A DNA stretch of 8,860 nt from Rhodoferax sp. (lineage in GTDB: Bacteria > Pseudomonadota > Gammaproteobacteria > Burkholderiales > Burkholderiaceae_C): positions 1 to 8,860 of the forward strand of contig JAEMRG010000068.1 of NCBI GenBank assembly GCA_016463455.1. Reading direction: 5' to 3'. Position numbers and translations under genes: made by a program. Of this stretch, positions 1-6,458 are shown in pieces. Under the pieces are notes generated by a model, which did not search any database, was not told the origin of the DNA, and worked only from the letters and a program-made list of their open reading frames with translations. Positions within the stretch are counted from its first letter, which is position 1. The number at the start of each line of letters is the position of its first letter.

Positions 1-199
1 CGCTGGGGTGAAGGGGAGCTTGAACAGCCAATTTGTTTGGTTTGAGCTAGAGAGGGATGTTGACTCTGAAGCTTGCTGGGCGGGTTAGTTGGCCCAGGTT
101 GGGGAACGCGGCAGTCGTAGTTAATGGATTGGGGCGTGGCTGCGGCTTTGACTCGCCTTTTGGGGTGCGCTGGGCCAGCGGTCTGCTTGGCGCGTTTGC
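1..199. other. Stretch without a supportable gene, downstream of alr
   Basis: I see no convincing gene here. Two short frames enter from the left edge on the plus strand, stopping at 43-45 and 86-88, and could be the tail of a neighbouring gene, but they are too short to judge. No start codon on the minus strand lies in the first 100 bases. The stretch receives the 3' end of alr. It holds one perfect odd palindrome (168-180) about 20 bp past the alr stop, but no hairpin followed by a T-run, so no intrinsic terminator can be called. Confidence 0.6.
168..180. repeat. Perfect odd palindrome CGCTGGGCCAGCG just past alr
   Basis: Six-base arms CGCTGG and CCAGCG flank a single central base. As RNA it could fold only into a 5-bp stem with a 3-nt loop, and on the alr (minus) strand it is not followed by a U-run, so a classical terminator is unlikely. 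It has the same outer arms, CGCT and AGCG with five bases between, as the palindrome at 1336-1348 on the other side of alr. It could be a protein-binding site, a weak hairpin, or chance. Confidence 0.3.
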
Positions 200-1333
200 T
201 CAGCGCGCTTCAGGCAGCGCTGCATCGGCCAGCACCGGTACCCGGGTCGCCAGCGCACACATCAGCTCGTAGGCGACCGTGCCACCGGCCTGGGCTACCG
301 CGTCGATCGGCAGTAGCGCGCCACTGCTGGCATAGCCCCACAGCGTCACCTCCGCGCCCTGGCCGCTGGTCGGCAGATCGCTCAAGTCCACTGCCAACAG
401 GTCCATGCTGACCCGCCCGATAGTGCGGCTGGGCTGGCCATCGACCAGTATGGGCGTGCCGCTGCCGCAGCTGCGCGGGTAGCCGTCGGCATAGCCGCAG
501 GCCACGACGCCTATGCGCATAGGGCGCTGTGCCACAAAGCTAGAACCATAGCCCACGGTGTCGCCGGCTTGGAGTTGCTGGACGGCGATGACTTGCGAAC
601 GCAGACTCATGGTCGCTTGCAGGTCGACATCGATGGCGTCAGGCTGCCCGAAGTCGGGCGCGCTGCCGTACAGCGCAATGCCGGCGCGTACCCAGTCGCT
701 GGCGGGCAGGCGCTGTGCTGCTTGCCGCGCATGCAGGTTTTGGCGTAGCACGGCGGCGCTATTGCTCAGGCAGCGCTCCCCCGGAAGATCCGAGGTCGCG
801 GCTTCAAAAACCGCCGCTTGGTCGCAGATACCTAGGGGCCTATCGGCGTCGCTGAAATGCGTCATGAGGGAAATTTCGTCCACCTGGGGCAGTGCGTTCA
901 GGCGCGTCCAGGCCGCGCGCGCCTGGTGCGGCGCAAAGCCCAGCCGGTTCATGCCGCTGTTGATTTTCAGAAAAACCCGCTGCGGCACATGGGTTTTGTG
1001 CGCGGCCAGCATGTCAATTTGCGCCTCGCAGTGCACCGTGTGCCACAAGTCCAGGCGCGAGCAGGCCTCCAGGTCACGCAGTTCGAAGACGCCCTCTAAT
1101 AGAAGAATAGGTCCGCGCCAGCCCAGTGCGCGCAAGCGTCGCGCCTCGTCAAAATCGAGCAGCGCAAAGCCGTCTGCGCCTGTCAGCGCGGCAAATACAT
1201 GTTCAATGCCGTGGCCATAAGCATTGGCCTTGACCACCGCCCACAGGCGCGCATCGGGCGCGCTCTGGCGCAACACCGCCAGGTTGTGGCGCAGGGCGTC
1301 GGGGTGGATCAGGGCTTGGATGGGGCGTGGCAT
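200..1333 (-). CDS. alr: Alanine racemase (PLP-dependent)
   Basis: Cytoplasmic enzyme that interconverts L- and D-alanine, supplying D-alanine for peptidoglycan. The 377-residue product has the usual family length (about 360-390). The N-terminal TIM barrel carries the PLP-lysine motif AVVKANAYGHG, with Lys35 as the Schiff-base residue. INSGMNRLGF follows around residues 125-133, with conserved Arg130. The C-terminal beta domain has the catalytic tyrosine motif VGYGSSF (Tyr262) and GRVSMDLL (Met310-Asp311). The start at 1333 gives the N-terminus MPRPIQALIHPDALRHN, which fits the family, although no strong Shine-Dalgarno sequence precedes it. A perfect palindrome lies 2 bp upstream. The gene is transcribed away from lplT across a 118-bp gap. 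It could be named alr or dadX; without an adjacent dadA, alr is the safer name. No truncation or missing key residue is seen. Confidence 0.97.
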   Translation of the reverse strand: MPRPIQALIHPDALRHNLAVLRQSAPDARLWAVVKANAYGHGIEHVFAALTGADGFALLDFDEARRLRALGWRGPILLLEGVFELRDLEACSRLDLWHTVHCEAQIDMLAAHKTHVPQRVFLKINSGMNRLGFAPHQARAAWTRLNALPQVDEISLMTHFSDADRPLGICDQAAVFEAATSDLPGERCLSNSAAVLRQNLHARQAAQRLPASDWVRAGIALYGSAPDFGQPDAIDVDLQATMSLRSQVIAVQQLQAGDTVGYGSSFVAQRPMRIGVVACGYADGYPRSCGSGTPILVDGQPSRTIGRVSMDLLAVDLSDLPTSGQGAEVTLWGYASSGALLPIDAVAQAGGTVAYELMCALATRVPVLADAALPEAR

Positions 1334-1335
1334 GG

Positions 1336-1348
1336 CGCTACTGTAGCG
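1336..1348. repeat. Perfect odd palindrome CGCTACTGTAGCG at the alr start
   Basis: Arms CGCTAC and GTAGCG flank one central T, 2 bp upstream of the alr start codon. In alr mRNA it would occupy the ribosome-binding region and could fold as a 5-bp stem with a 3-nt loop, which might explain why no clear Shine-Dalgarno sequence is visible. As DNA it could be an operator half-way between alr and the lplT promoter region. No regulator is identified, so the function is open. Confidence 0.35.
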
Positions 1349-1374
1349 GGCCTAGCTAAGTTGTCGCGTCTGCG

Positions 1375-1383
1375 TGCTATAAC
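1375..1383 (+). promoter_or_regulatory. Possible extended -10 promoter for the lplT operon
   Basis: The sequence TGCTATAAC reads as an extended -10 element (TG, one base, then TATAAC) about 70 bp upstream of the lplT start. The expected -35 position (about 1355-1360) is poor, which is tolerated with extended -10 promoters. It would give a leader of roughly 60 nt and transcribe the packed lplT-to-regulator group. This is pattern reading only. Confidence 0.3.
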
Positions 1384-1451
1384 CCGCGCACTGTGATTCC
1401 TGACTGCTGTACGCCCACCCCGCCGAGAACGGCACACTAGACGACGACTGG

Positions 1452-2735
1452 ATGAAACGCGGTTTTTTCACCATCATGACGGCGCAGTTTCTCAGCTCGC
1501 TGGCCGACAACGCCTTGTTTGTAGGCGCTGTGCAATTGCTCCGTGGCGCGCAAGCGCCCGAATGGCAGCAGGCGGCACTGGTGCCCATGTTTGCGCTGTT
1601 TTATGTCGTCTTGGCCCCTTTTGTGGGCGCTTTTGCCGACGCCTACCCCAAAGGCCAGGTGATGCTAGTGAGCAATGGCATCAAGATCGTGGGCTGTTTG
1701 CTGATGCTGTTTGGCGGGCATCCGCTCATGGCCTATGCCGTAGTGGGCCTGGGTGCCGCGGCCTACTCACCGGCCAAATACGGAATCCTGACGGAGCTGC
1801 TGCCCGCCTCGCAACTGGTCAAAGCCAACGGCTGGATCGAGGGCTTAACGATTGCGTCCATTATTTTGGGCGTACTGCTGGGTGGCCAATTGATCGGGCC
1901 GCATATTGCGCCGTATTTGCTGGCGCTGGATATTCCGTTCTTGGATACCAGCATCGACACTGCGCCTGAGGCGGCGATTTGCGCTTTGGTCTTGGTCTAT
2001 CTGGCCGCGGCTTGGTTTAACACCCGCATCCCGCTGACCGGCGTAGATATGCGCCCCTTGCCCAAGAACCTGCTGGGCTTGTTGCCTGATTTCTGGCAAT
2101 GCAATATGCAGCTCTGGCGCGACCGGCTGGGCCAAATTTCGCTGGGCACCACGACCTTGTTTTGGGGGGTGAGTGGCAATTTGCGCTACATCGTGCTGGC
2201 CTGGGCCGCCGCTGCGCTGGGCTATTCGGTCACGCAAGCCTCCGCGCTGGTGGGCGTGGTGGCCGTGGGCACGGCGATAGGCGCGGTGGTGGCATCGATG
2301 CGTATGCGTTTAGAGCATGCCACTTTGGTTTTGCCATTAGGCGTGGCTATGGGCTTGTTGGTGATTTTGCTGAACTTTATTAGCAATGTGTGGGTGGCAG
2401 CGCCCTTTCTGATCTTGCTGGGCGCCTTGGGTGGTTTCTTGGTGGTGCCTATGAACGCTTTGTTGCAACACCGCGGGCACAACCTGATGGGCGCGGGTCG
2501 CTCCATTGCAGTACAAAACTTCAATGAGCAGGCCTGCATCCTGGGCTTGGGCGGTTTGTACAGCTTGTCTACCGGCATGGGCGTATCCGCTTTTGTAGCC
2601 ATTAGCGCCTTTGGTTTATTGGTGGCTGGCTGTATGGAGTTGATCCGCCGCTGGCATCGGCACAATTGCCGCGTCCATGCCACCGAGCTGGAGCGGCTGC
2701 TGGACATCGCCCGCAACGACGACCTGCACGGATGA
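1452..2735 (+). CDS. lplT: Lysophospholipid transporter LplT (MFS family)
   Basis: Inner-membrane major facilitator protein that flips lysophospholipids, mainly lysophosphatidylethanolamine, to the inner leaflet for re-acylation. The 427-residue product is a little longer than the E. coli protein (about 397). It opens with the typical MKRGFFTIMTAQFLSSLADNA, including Asp19-Asn20 in helix 1. Next come an MFS motif-A-like loop GAFADAYPKGQ (59-69), the family block YSPAKYGILTELLP (105-118), and LVKANGWIEGLTIAS (122-136). The rest is a series of hydrophobic helices, ending in a basic cytoplasmic tail. The start at 1452 matches the family N-terminus. The upstream frame is open back to 1404 but has no standard start, and the ribosome-binding site is weak. 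In E. coli lplT is paired with the acyltransferase gene aas; no aas is in this window. The stop overlaps the start of the next gene (ATGA). Confidence 0.93.
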   Translation: MKRGFFTIMTAQFLSSLADNALFVGAVQLLRGAQAPEWQQAALVPMFALFYVVLAPFVGAFADAYPKGQVMLVSNGIKIVGCLLMLFGGHPLMAYAVVGLGAAAYSPAKYGILTELLPASQLVKANGWIEGLTIASIILGVLLGGQLIGPHIAPYLLALDIPFLDTSIDTAPEAAICALVLVYLAAAWFNTRIPLTGVDMRPLPKNLLGLLPDFWQCNMQLWRDRLGQISLGTTTLFWGVSGNLRYIVLAWAAAALGYSVTQASALVGVVAVGTAIGAVVASMRMRLEHATLVLPLGVAMGLLVILLNFISNVWVAAPFLILLGALGGFLVVPMNALLQHRGHNLMGAGRSIAVQNFNEQACILGLGGLYSLSTGMGVSAFVAISAFGLLVAGCMELIRRWHRHNCRVHATELERLLDIARNDDLHG

Positions 2736-3652
2736 GTCGCGCGGTGCCGGCCTTGGCCGTGGCGGCGCTGCTGAGCAATGCCTTGTGCTATGGCCTGTCG
2801 TGGTGGCCGTTCAAACAGTTGCAGGCCCTGGGTTTGCACCCGCTGTGGGCCACGGTGCTGGTCGATGCCCTGGTTCTGGCGGGCATCCTTCTTTTCCAGC
2901 CCCGCGTGCTGGGCCGTCTGCTGCGTAACCGGGCTTTGTGGCCTTTGCTGATCGCAGCCGGTTGCACCAATGTCGGCTTTAATTGGGCCGTCACCATCGG
3001 CGATGTTGTGCGCGTGGTGCTCTTGTTTTATTTGATGCCGCTGTGGGCCGCACTGCTGGCCTGGCCCTTGTTGGGTGAGAAGCCGACCTTGCGCTCCGTG
3101 GGTTTTATGCTGCTCGCCCTGGCCGGCGTGGTGCTGGTGCTCAAAACCCCAGAAACGCCCTGGCCCTGGCCGCAGGACATGGCCGATGTGCTGGCACTGG
3201 GTGGCGGGTTTAGCTTTGCTTTGACCAATGTGCTGCTGCGCCGTTTGCGTGACAGCGATGCCTTAAGCATCACGGCCACCATGCTGCTGGGGGGTGCGCT
3301 TTTGTGTGCGCTCACTGCCTGGGCGGGAATGCAGCAAGGCCTGGTGCCTGCTTTGCCGGACCCCAGCGTTCACTGGGTGCTGCTTGCCTTAGGCTTGGCG
3401 CTGATGATTGGCGTGGGTAATGTGACTTTGCAATATGGCGCGGCACGCCTGCCAGCGCGCACGACGGCGCTCGTGATGCTTTGCGAAGTGGTGTTTGCCA
3501 GTGTGTCGGCCATTGCCTTGGGCGCCGGGGTACTCACAGAACGGGTCGCCATGGGCGGAGCCCTGATATGCACGGCGGCTTTGTTGTCTGCGTTATCCTC
3601 CGGCGCCCGAGCCGAACACACCGGCCCACCCCCTGCCACGGAGACACCATGA
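2732..3652 (+). CDS. DMT-superfamily (EamA) transporter
   Basis: Integral inner-membrane protein of 306 residues with about ten hydrophobic helices arranged as two EamA repeats, roughly residues 5-138 and 150-290. The first repeat ends in the characteristic block FYLMPLWAALLAWPLLGEKP (99-118). The second has the parallel segment CEVVFASVSAIALGAGVLTER (251-271). Members of this family usually export amino acids, nucleosides or other small metabolites; the substrate here cannot be told from sequence. I chose the start at 2732 because it gives the ATGA overlap with the lplT stop and puts helix 1 directly after a short N-terminus. The longer open frame from 2666 would add 22 low-complexity residues read out of frame through lplT. 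The stop likewise overlaps the glutathione peroxidase start, so the three genes are probably translationally coupled. The C-terminal tail is Pro/Thr-rich and soluble. Confidence 0.88.
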   Translation: MSRAVPALAVAALLSNALCYGLSWWPFKQLQALGLHPLWATVLVDALVLAGILLFQPRVLGRLLRNRALWPLLIAAGCTNVGFNWAVTIGDVVRVVLLFYLMPLWAALLAWPLLGEKPTLRSVGFMLLALAGVVLVLKTPETPWPWPQDMADVLALGGGFSFALTNVLLRRLRDSDALSITATMLLGGALLCALTAWAGMQQGLVPALPDPSVHWVLLALGLALMIGVGNVTLQYGAARLPARTTALVMLCEVVFASVSAIALGAGVLTERVAMGGALICTAALLSALSSGARAEHTGPPPATETP

Positions 3653-4137
3653 GCAACGCATTTGAATTTGAAGCCACCACCATCGACGGCAAACCTCTGC
3701 CACTCAAAGACTTTCAAGGCAAGGCCTTGTTAGTGGTCAACACCGCCAGCGCCTGTGGTTTCACGCCCCAGTTTGCGGGCTTGGAAGAATTGCACCAACG
3801 TTACCAAGGCAAAGGACTGGTGATTCTGGGTTTTCCCTGCAACCAGTTTGGCGCGCAAGACAAGGGCAGTGATTCCGAAATCGCCAGCTTCTGCCAGAAG
3901 AACTATGGCGTTAGCTTTGCCATGATGTCCAAAGTCGAAGTCAACGGCGCTGGCGCGCACCCGCTATTCAAATGGCTGACGCACGAGGCGCCGGGCATTT
4001 TGGGCACTGAATCCATTAAATGGAATTTCACCAAGTTTTTGGTCGGTCCTGATGGCGTGGTGCGCAAACGCTACGCGCCCACCGATACGCCTGCTAGCTT
4101 GGCTGCAGATATTGAGGCTGCCTTACCTGCTGGCTGA
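3649..4137 (+). CDS. Glutathione peroxidase family protein (Cys type, BtuE-like)
   Basis: Thioredoxin-fold peroxidase of 162 residues that reduces hydrogen peroxide and organic hydroperoxides in the cytoplasm. The catalytic tetrad is complete: peroxidatic Cys36 in NTASACGFTPQ, Gln70 in FGAQDKG, and Trp125-Asn126 in WNFTKFLV. The conserved GFPCNQFG is at 61-68. Cys82 in SFCQKNYGVSF occupies the position of the resolving cysteine in the two-cysteine, thioredoxin-dependent members (E. coli BtuE, plant and yeast GPx-like enzymes). Thioredoxin is therefore a likelier reductant than glutathione. There is no selenocysteine codon and no signal peptide. The start at 3649 is set by ACGGAG at 3638-3643 and by the ATGA overlap with the transporter stop. 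The frame is open further upstream (to 3481), but that part is transporter sequence read in another frame. The regulator gene follows 9 bp after the stop. Confidence 0.95.
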   Translation: MSNAFEFEATTIDGKPLPLKDFQGKALLVVNTASACGFTPQFAGLEELHQRYQGKGLVILGFPCNQFGAQDKGSDSEIASFCQKNYGVSFAMMSKVEVNGAGAHPLFKWLTHEAPGILGTESIKWNFTKFLVGPDGVVRKRYAPTDTPASLAADIEAALPAG

Positions 4138-4146
4138 TCGGGCCCC

Positions 4147-5127
4147 ATGCGCTCGCTGGTTTTCGGCTTTGTAGTTGTCCCCAACTTTTCGCTGATTGCG
4201 CTGAGCGCCTGCGTCGACCCCCTGCGCTTGGCCAACCAGGTGCTAGGCCATACGGTCTACCAGTCCGTGCTTTTGTCGGTCGATGGCGGTCTGGTCGCCT
4301 CCAGCGATGGCATCCAGGTCATGACGCAGCACAGCCTGGCCCAGGCGCCGGGGCTGGACGTGGTGTTTGTTATCGGTCCCAACCCTATTCCCAAACGCGG
4401 TTTACGCACCCTAGCCCTGTGGCTGAAAAAACAAGCTGCTTTGGGCTTGCCGCTAGGCGGTATTGATACCGGCGCCTACCTGATGGCGCAGGCCGGTTTG
4501 CTCGATGGCTACCGCAGCACCATCCACTGGGAAGACCACGAGGCCCTGGCCGAGCAGTTCCCTAAAGTCATCGTTACGCAGCATTTTTTCGAGGTGGACC
4601 GCGACCGCTACACCTGTAGCGGCGGGGTGGCGCCGCTGGACTTGATGACCTATTTGCTGACGCAGGCGCCGGGCAACCGCGACCTGGCCAATGAAGTCGC
4701 CAATCTCCTGATCGCCGAGCGGCGCAGCCTGACCGATGTGCAAACCGTTTCCATCATCCACCAAAGCCGGGTGACCAACCCGGTGGCGATCGAAGTCTTG
4801 CGCTTGATGGAAGCCAATGTAGCCGAGCCTTTGATGATTAGTGAATTGGCGCAACTGGCAGGCGTCTCTTTGCGCAGTTTGCAGCGCTTGTTCAAGCAAA
4901 AATTTGAGCGCTCTGCGGAGCGGGTGTACCTGGACATCCGACTCGCGCATGCACGCCTTTTGGTGCACCGCAGCGACAAAAGTGTGCGCGACATTGCGGT
5001 TCGCACCGGTTTTGCCTCGCCCTCGCACCTGACGGCGCGCTACACGCCCCGCTATGGTGCTTCGCCGCAGAAAGACCGAGAAAAACGCGCGCAAGGCATG
5101 GCATCAAAAGACAGACTATTGTCGTAA
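4147..5127 (+). CDS. GATase1-domain AraC-family transcriptional regulator (GlxA/GbdR-like)
   Basis: Cytoplasmic DNA-binding regulator of 326 residues. Residues 4-170 form a DJ-1/PfpI-like (class I glutamine amidotransferase-like) ligand-sensing domain, beginning VFGFVVVPNFSLIALSACVD. The nucleophile-elbow region reads GGIDTGAYLMAQAGLLDGYR (104-123), with Asp107 where enzymes of the fold have Cys, so it is a sensor and not an enzyme. STIHWE (124-129) and YTCSGGVAPLDLMTYL (155-170) follow. Residues 215-312 are an AraC-type double helix-turn-helix: ISELAQLAGVSLRSLQRLFK, then RDIAVRTGFASPSHLTARYT. The pattern matches the GbdR/CdhR/ArgR group, activators that answer glycine betaine, carnitine, arginine and similar compounds. 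Because creatinase follows directly, the likely ligand is creatine or a product. I recall a creatinase regulator of this type (CahR) in Pseudomonas, but cannot show orthology here. Start 4147 fits the family; the ribosome-binding site is weak. Confidence 0.92.
   Translation: MRSLVFGFVVVPNFSLIALSACVDPLRLANQVLGHTVYQSVLLSVDGGLVASSDGIQVMTQHSLAQAPGLDVVFVIGPNPIPKRGLRTLALWLKKQAALGLPLGGIDTGAYLMAQAGLLDGYRSTIHWEDHEALAEQFPKVIVTQHFFEVDRDRYTCSGGVAPLDLMTYLLTQAPGNRDLANEVANLLIAERRSLTDVQTVSIIHQSRVTNPVAIEVLRLMEANVAEPLMISELAQLAGVSLRSLQRLFKQKFERSAERVYLDIRLAHARLLVHRSDKSVRDIAVRTGFASPSHLTARYTPRYGASPQKDREKRAQGMASKDRLLS
5110..5123. promoter_or_regulatory. GACA-N6-TGTC dyad upstream of creatinase, possible operator
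   Basis: A short inverted repeat, GACA and TGTC with six bases between, spans the last codons of the regulator gene about 70 bp ahead of the creatinase start. AraC-family regulators of this group bind imperfect repeats near the -35 region, so the place is right. However, the arms are only 4 bp and no consensus for this regulator is available to me. Treat it as a weak candidate. Confidence 0.2.
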
Positions 5128-5141
5128 TTAAAAAGTCATTG

Positions 5142-5158
5142 TGCGGGCTTTGCCCGCA
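5142..5158. promoter_or_regulatory. Perfect hairpin between the regulator and creatinase
   Basis: Arms TGCGGGC and GCCCGCA (7 bp, mostly G-C) flank a TTT loop in the 64-bp gap, ending 33 bp before the creatinase start. On the plus strand no U-run follows, so it is not a classical intrinsic terminator. On the minus strand a T-rich stretch lies about 10 bases beyond. It could partly separate regulator from creatinase transcripts, stabilise the 5' end of creatinase mRNA, or serve as a binding site. It leaves the GGAG ribosome-binding site at 5181-5184 free. Confidence 0.5.
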
Positions 5159-5178
5159 TACTCGGCCCGCTGAACCCT

Positions 5179-5184
5179 ACGGAG
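5179..5184 (+). promoter_or_regulatory. Ribosome-binding site of creatinase
   Basis: ACGGAG lies 7 bp ahead of the ATG at 5192 and selects it over the in-frame ATG two codons later. The same hexamer, at similar spacing, precedes the glutathione peroxidase gene. Confidence 0.7.
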
Positions 5185-5191
5185 ACCCACT

Positions 5192-6403
5192 ATGACCATG
5201 CCCGACCTGATTTCTATCGACAACGGCGAACGCGTTCGCCACAGCTTCTCGGACGCCGAGTACGCCAATCGCATTGCCAAGTTGCGCGCCATGATGGCGC
5301 GCAACAATGTGGACACGGTGTTGTTCACCAGTTACCACAACATCAATTACTACAGCGACTTTCTTTACTGCTCTTTCGGGCGCTTTTACGGTCTGGTGGT
5401 CACGCAGGACAAGAGCATCATCATTGCCGCCAATATCGACGGCGGCCAACCCTGGCGCAAAGGCGTGTGCGATCGCGCCGTGATTTACACCGACTGGCAG
5501 CAAGGCAATTACTTTCGCGCCATCGCGCAGGAAGTGCCCAACAAAGGCCGCGTCGGTCTGGAATACGACCACCTGCCGCTCGAGCGTATGGACAAGATCC
5601 GCGCCACCTTGCCCGGCGTTGAGTTTGCCAATGTGGCCGCCGATGTGATGAAGCTGCGCATGGTCAAGTCGGCCGAAGAAATCGAGTTCATCAAAAACGG
5701 TGCCCAAGTGTGTGACGTGGGCGGCGCGGCCCTGGTAGCGGCGGTGCACGCCGGTGTGCCCGAGCATGAAGTGGCGCTGGCATCCACCCAGGCCATGGTG
5801 CGCGAAATTGCCAAGCGCTATCCGCATACCGAGCTGATGGACACCTGGACCTGGTTCCAGTCGGGCATCAACACCGATGGCGCGCACAACCCGGTGACCA
5901 CACGCAAAGTGCAACACGGCGACATCCTCAGCCTCAATTGCTTCTCGATGATTTCGGGCTACTACACCGCGCTGGAGCGTACGCTTTTCTTCGGTGATGT
6001 GGACGCGGCGTCCTTGCGGCTGTGGGAAATCAATGTGCGCGTGCACGAAGAGGGGCAAAAGCTGGTGAAGCCCGGCGTGCGCTGCTGCGACGTGGCGCAC
6101 GCGCTGAACAAGATTTATGAAGAGTACGACGTGTTGAAGTACCGCACCTTCGGTTACGGGCACTCCTTTGGTGTGTTGTCGCACTATTACGGACGCGAAG
6201 CCGGTCTGGAGTTTCGCGAAGACATCGACACCGTGCTTGAGCCTGGCATGGTGGTTTCTATCGAACCGATGATCATGCTGCCCGAGGGCATGCCTGGGGC
6301 TGGCGGTTACCGCGAGCACGATATTTTGGTCGTTACAGCCGATGGGCACCAGAATATTACGGGTTTCCCCTATGGTCCAAAGCACAATGTGATCCGCGCA
6401 TAG
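5192..6403 (+). CDS. Creatinase (creatine amidinohydrolase)
   Basis: Cytoplasmic hydrolase splitting creatine into sarcosine and urea (EC 3.5.3.3), usually a homodimer. The 403-residue length equals that of the Pseudomonas putida enzyme. Residues 1-155 form the creatinase N-terminal domain, with TSYHNINYYSDFLYCSFGR (46-64). Residues 160-400 are the pita-bread domain shared with M24 peptidases. Known active-site residues fall at the same numbers as in Pseudomonas: Phe62 and Arg64, catalytic His232 in NTDGAHNPVTTRK, Glu262 in YYTALERTLF, His324 in GYGHSFG, Arg335 in YYGREAG, Glu358 in VVSIEPMIMLP, and His376 in GGYREHDIL. This argues against an Xaa-Pro aminopeptidase, the usual mislabel for the fold. 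The start at 5192 has GGAG 7 bp upstream and gives MTMPD, like the Pseudomonas MQMP start. The GATase1-AraC gene just upstream probably controls it. Confidence 0.97.
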   Translation: MTMPDLISIDNGERVRHSFSDAEYANRIAKLRAMMARNNVDTVLFTSYHNINYYSDFLYCSFGRFYGLVVTQDKSIIIAANIDGGQPWRKGVCDRAVIYTDWQQGNYFRAIAQEVPNKGRVGLEYDHLPLERMDKIRATLPGVEFANVAADVMKLRMVKSAEEIEFIKNGAQVCDVGGAALVAAVHAGVPEHEVALASTQAMVREIAKRYPHTELMDTWTWFQSGINTDGAHNPVTTRKVQHGDILSLNCFSMISGYYTALERTLFFGDVDAASLRLWEINVRVHEEGQKLVKPGVRCCDVAHALNKIYEEYDVLKYRTFGYGHSFGVLSHYYGREAGLEFREDIDTVLEPGMVVSIEPMIMLPEGMPGAGGYREHDILVVTADGHQNITGFPYGPKHNVIRA

Positions 6404-6458
6404 GCCCAATCTTTGCTAACCTCAAGGGCTTGACCTGATTCCCGAAAAACGCACCGTT

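Noticed and set aside
1..88. Short open frames at the left edge as the end of an upstream gene
   Set aside because: Only 14 and 28 codons are visible before stops, with no recognisable protein sequence.
558..1220. A 220-codon plus-strand frame inside alr
   Set aside because: Composition is Arg/Ser/Cys-rich with no family motif, while the opposite strand encodes a complete alanine racemase.
2666..2731. Upstream extension of the DMT transporter
   Set aside because: The extra 22 residues are lplT sequence in another frame; the ATGA overlap start at 2732 fits the family N-terminus better.
4453..5094. A 213-codon minus-strand frame opposite the AraC-type regulator
   Set aside because: It is a shadow of the regulator gene with no motif, and the regulator has clear domains over its full length.
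5177..6409. A 410-codon open frame on the minus strand opposite creatinase
   Set aside because: It mirrors the creatinase footprint almost exactly, is rich in His, Val, Gly and Gln without recognisable domains, and arises from GC-biased third positions in the real gene.
6430..6435. TTGACC resembling a -35 box before the ABC ATPase gene
   Set aside because: A -10 at normal spacing would fall on the start codon itself, and nothing resembling TATAAT is there.
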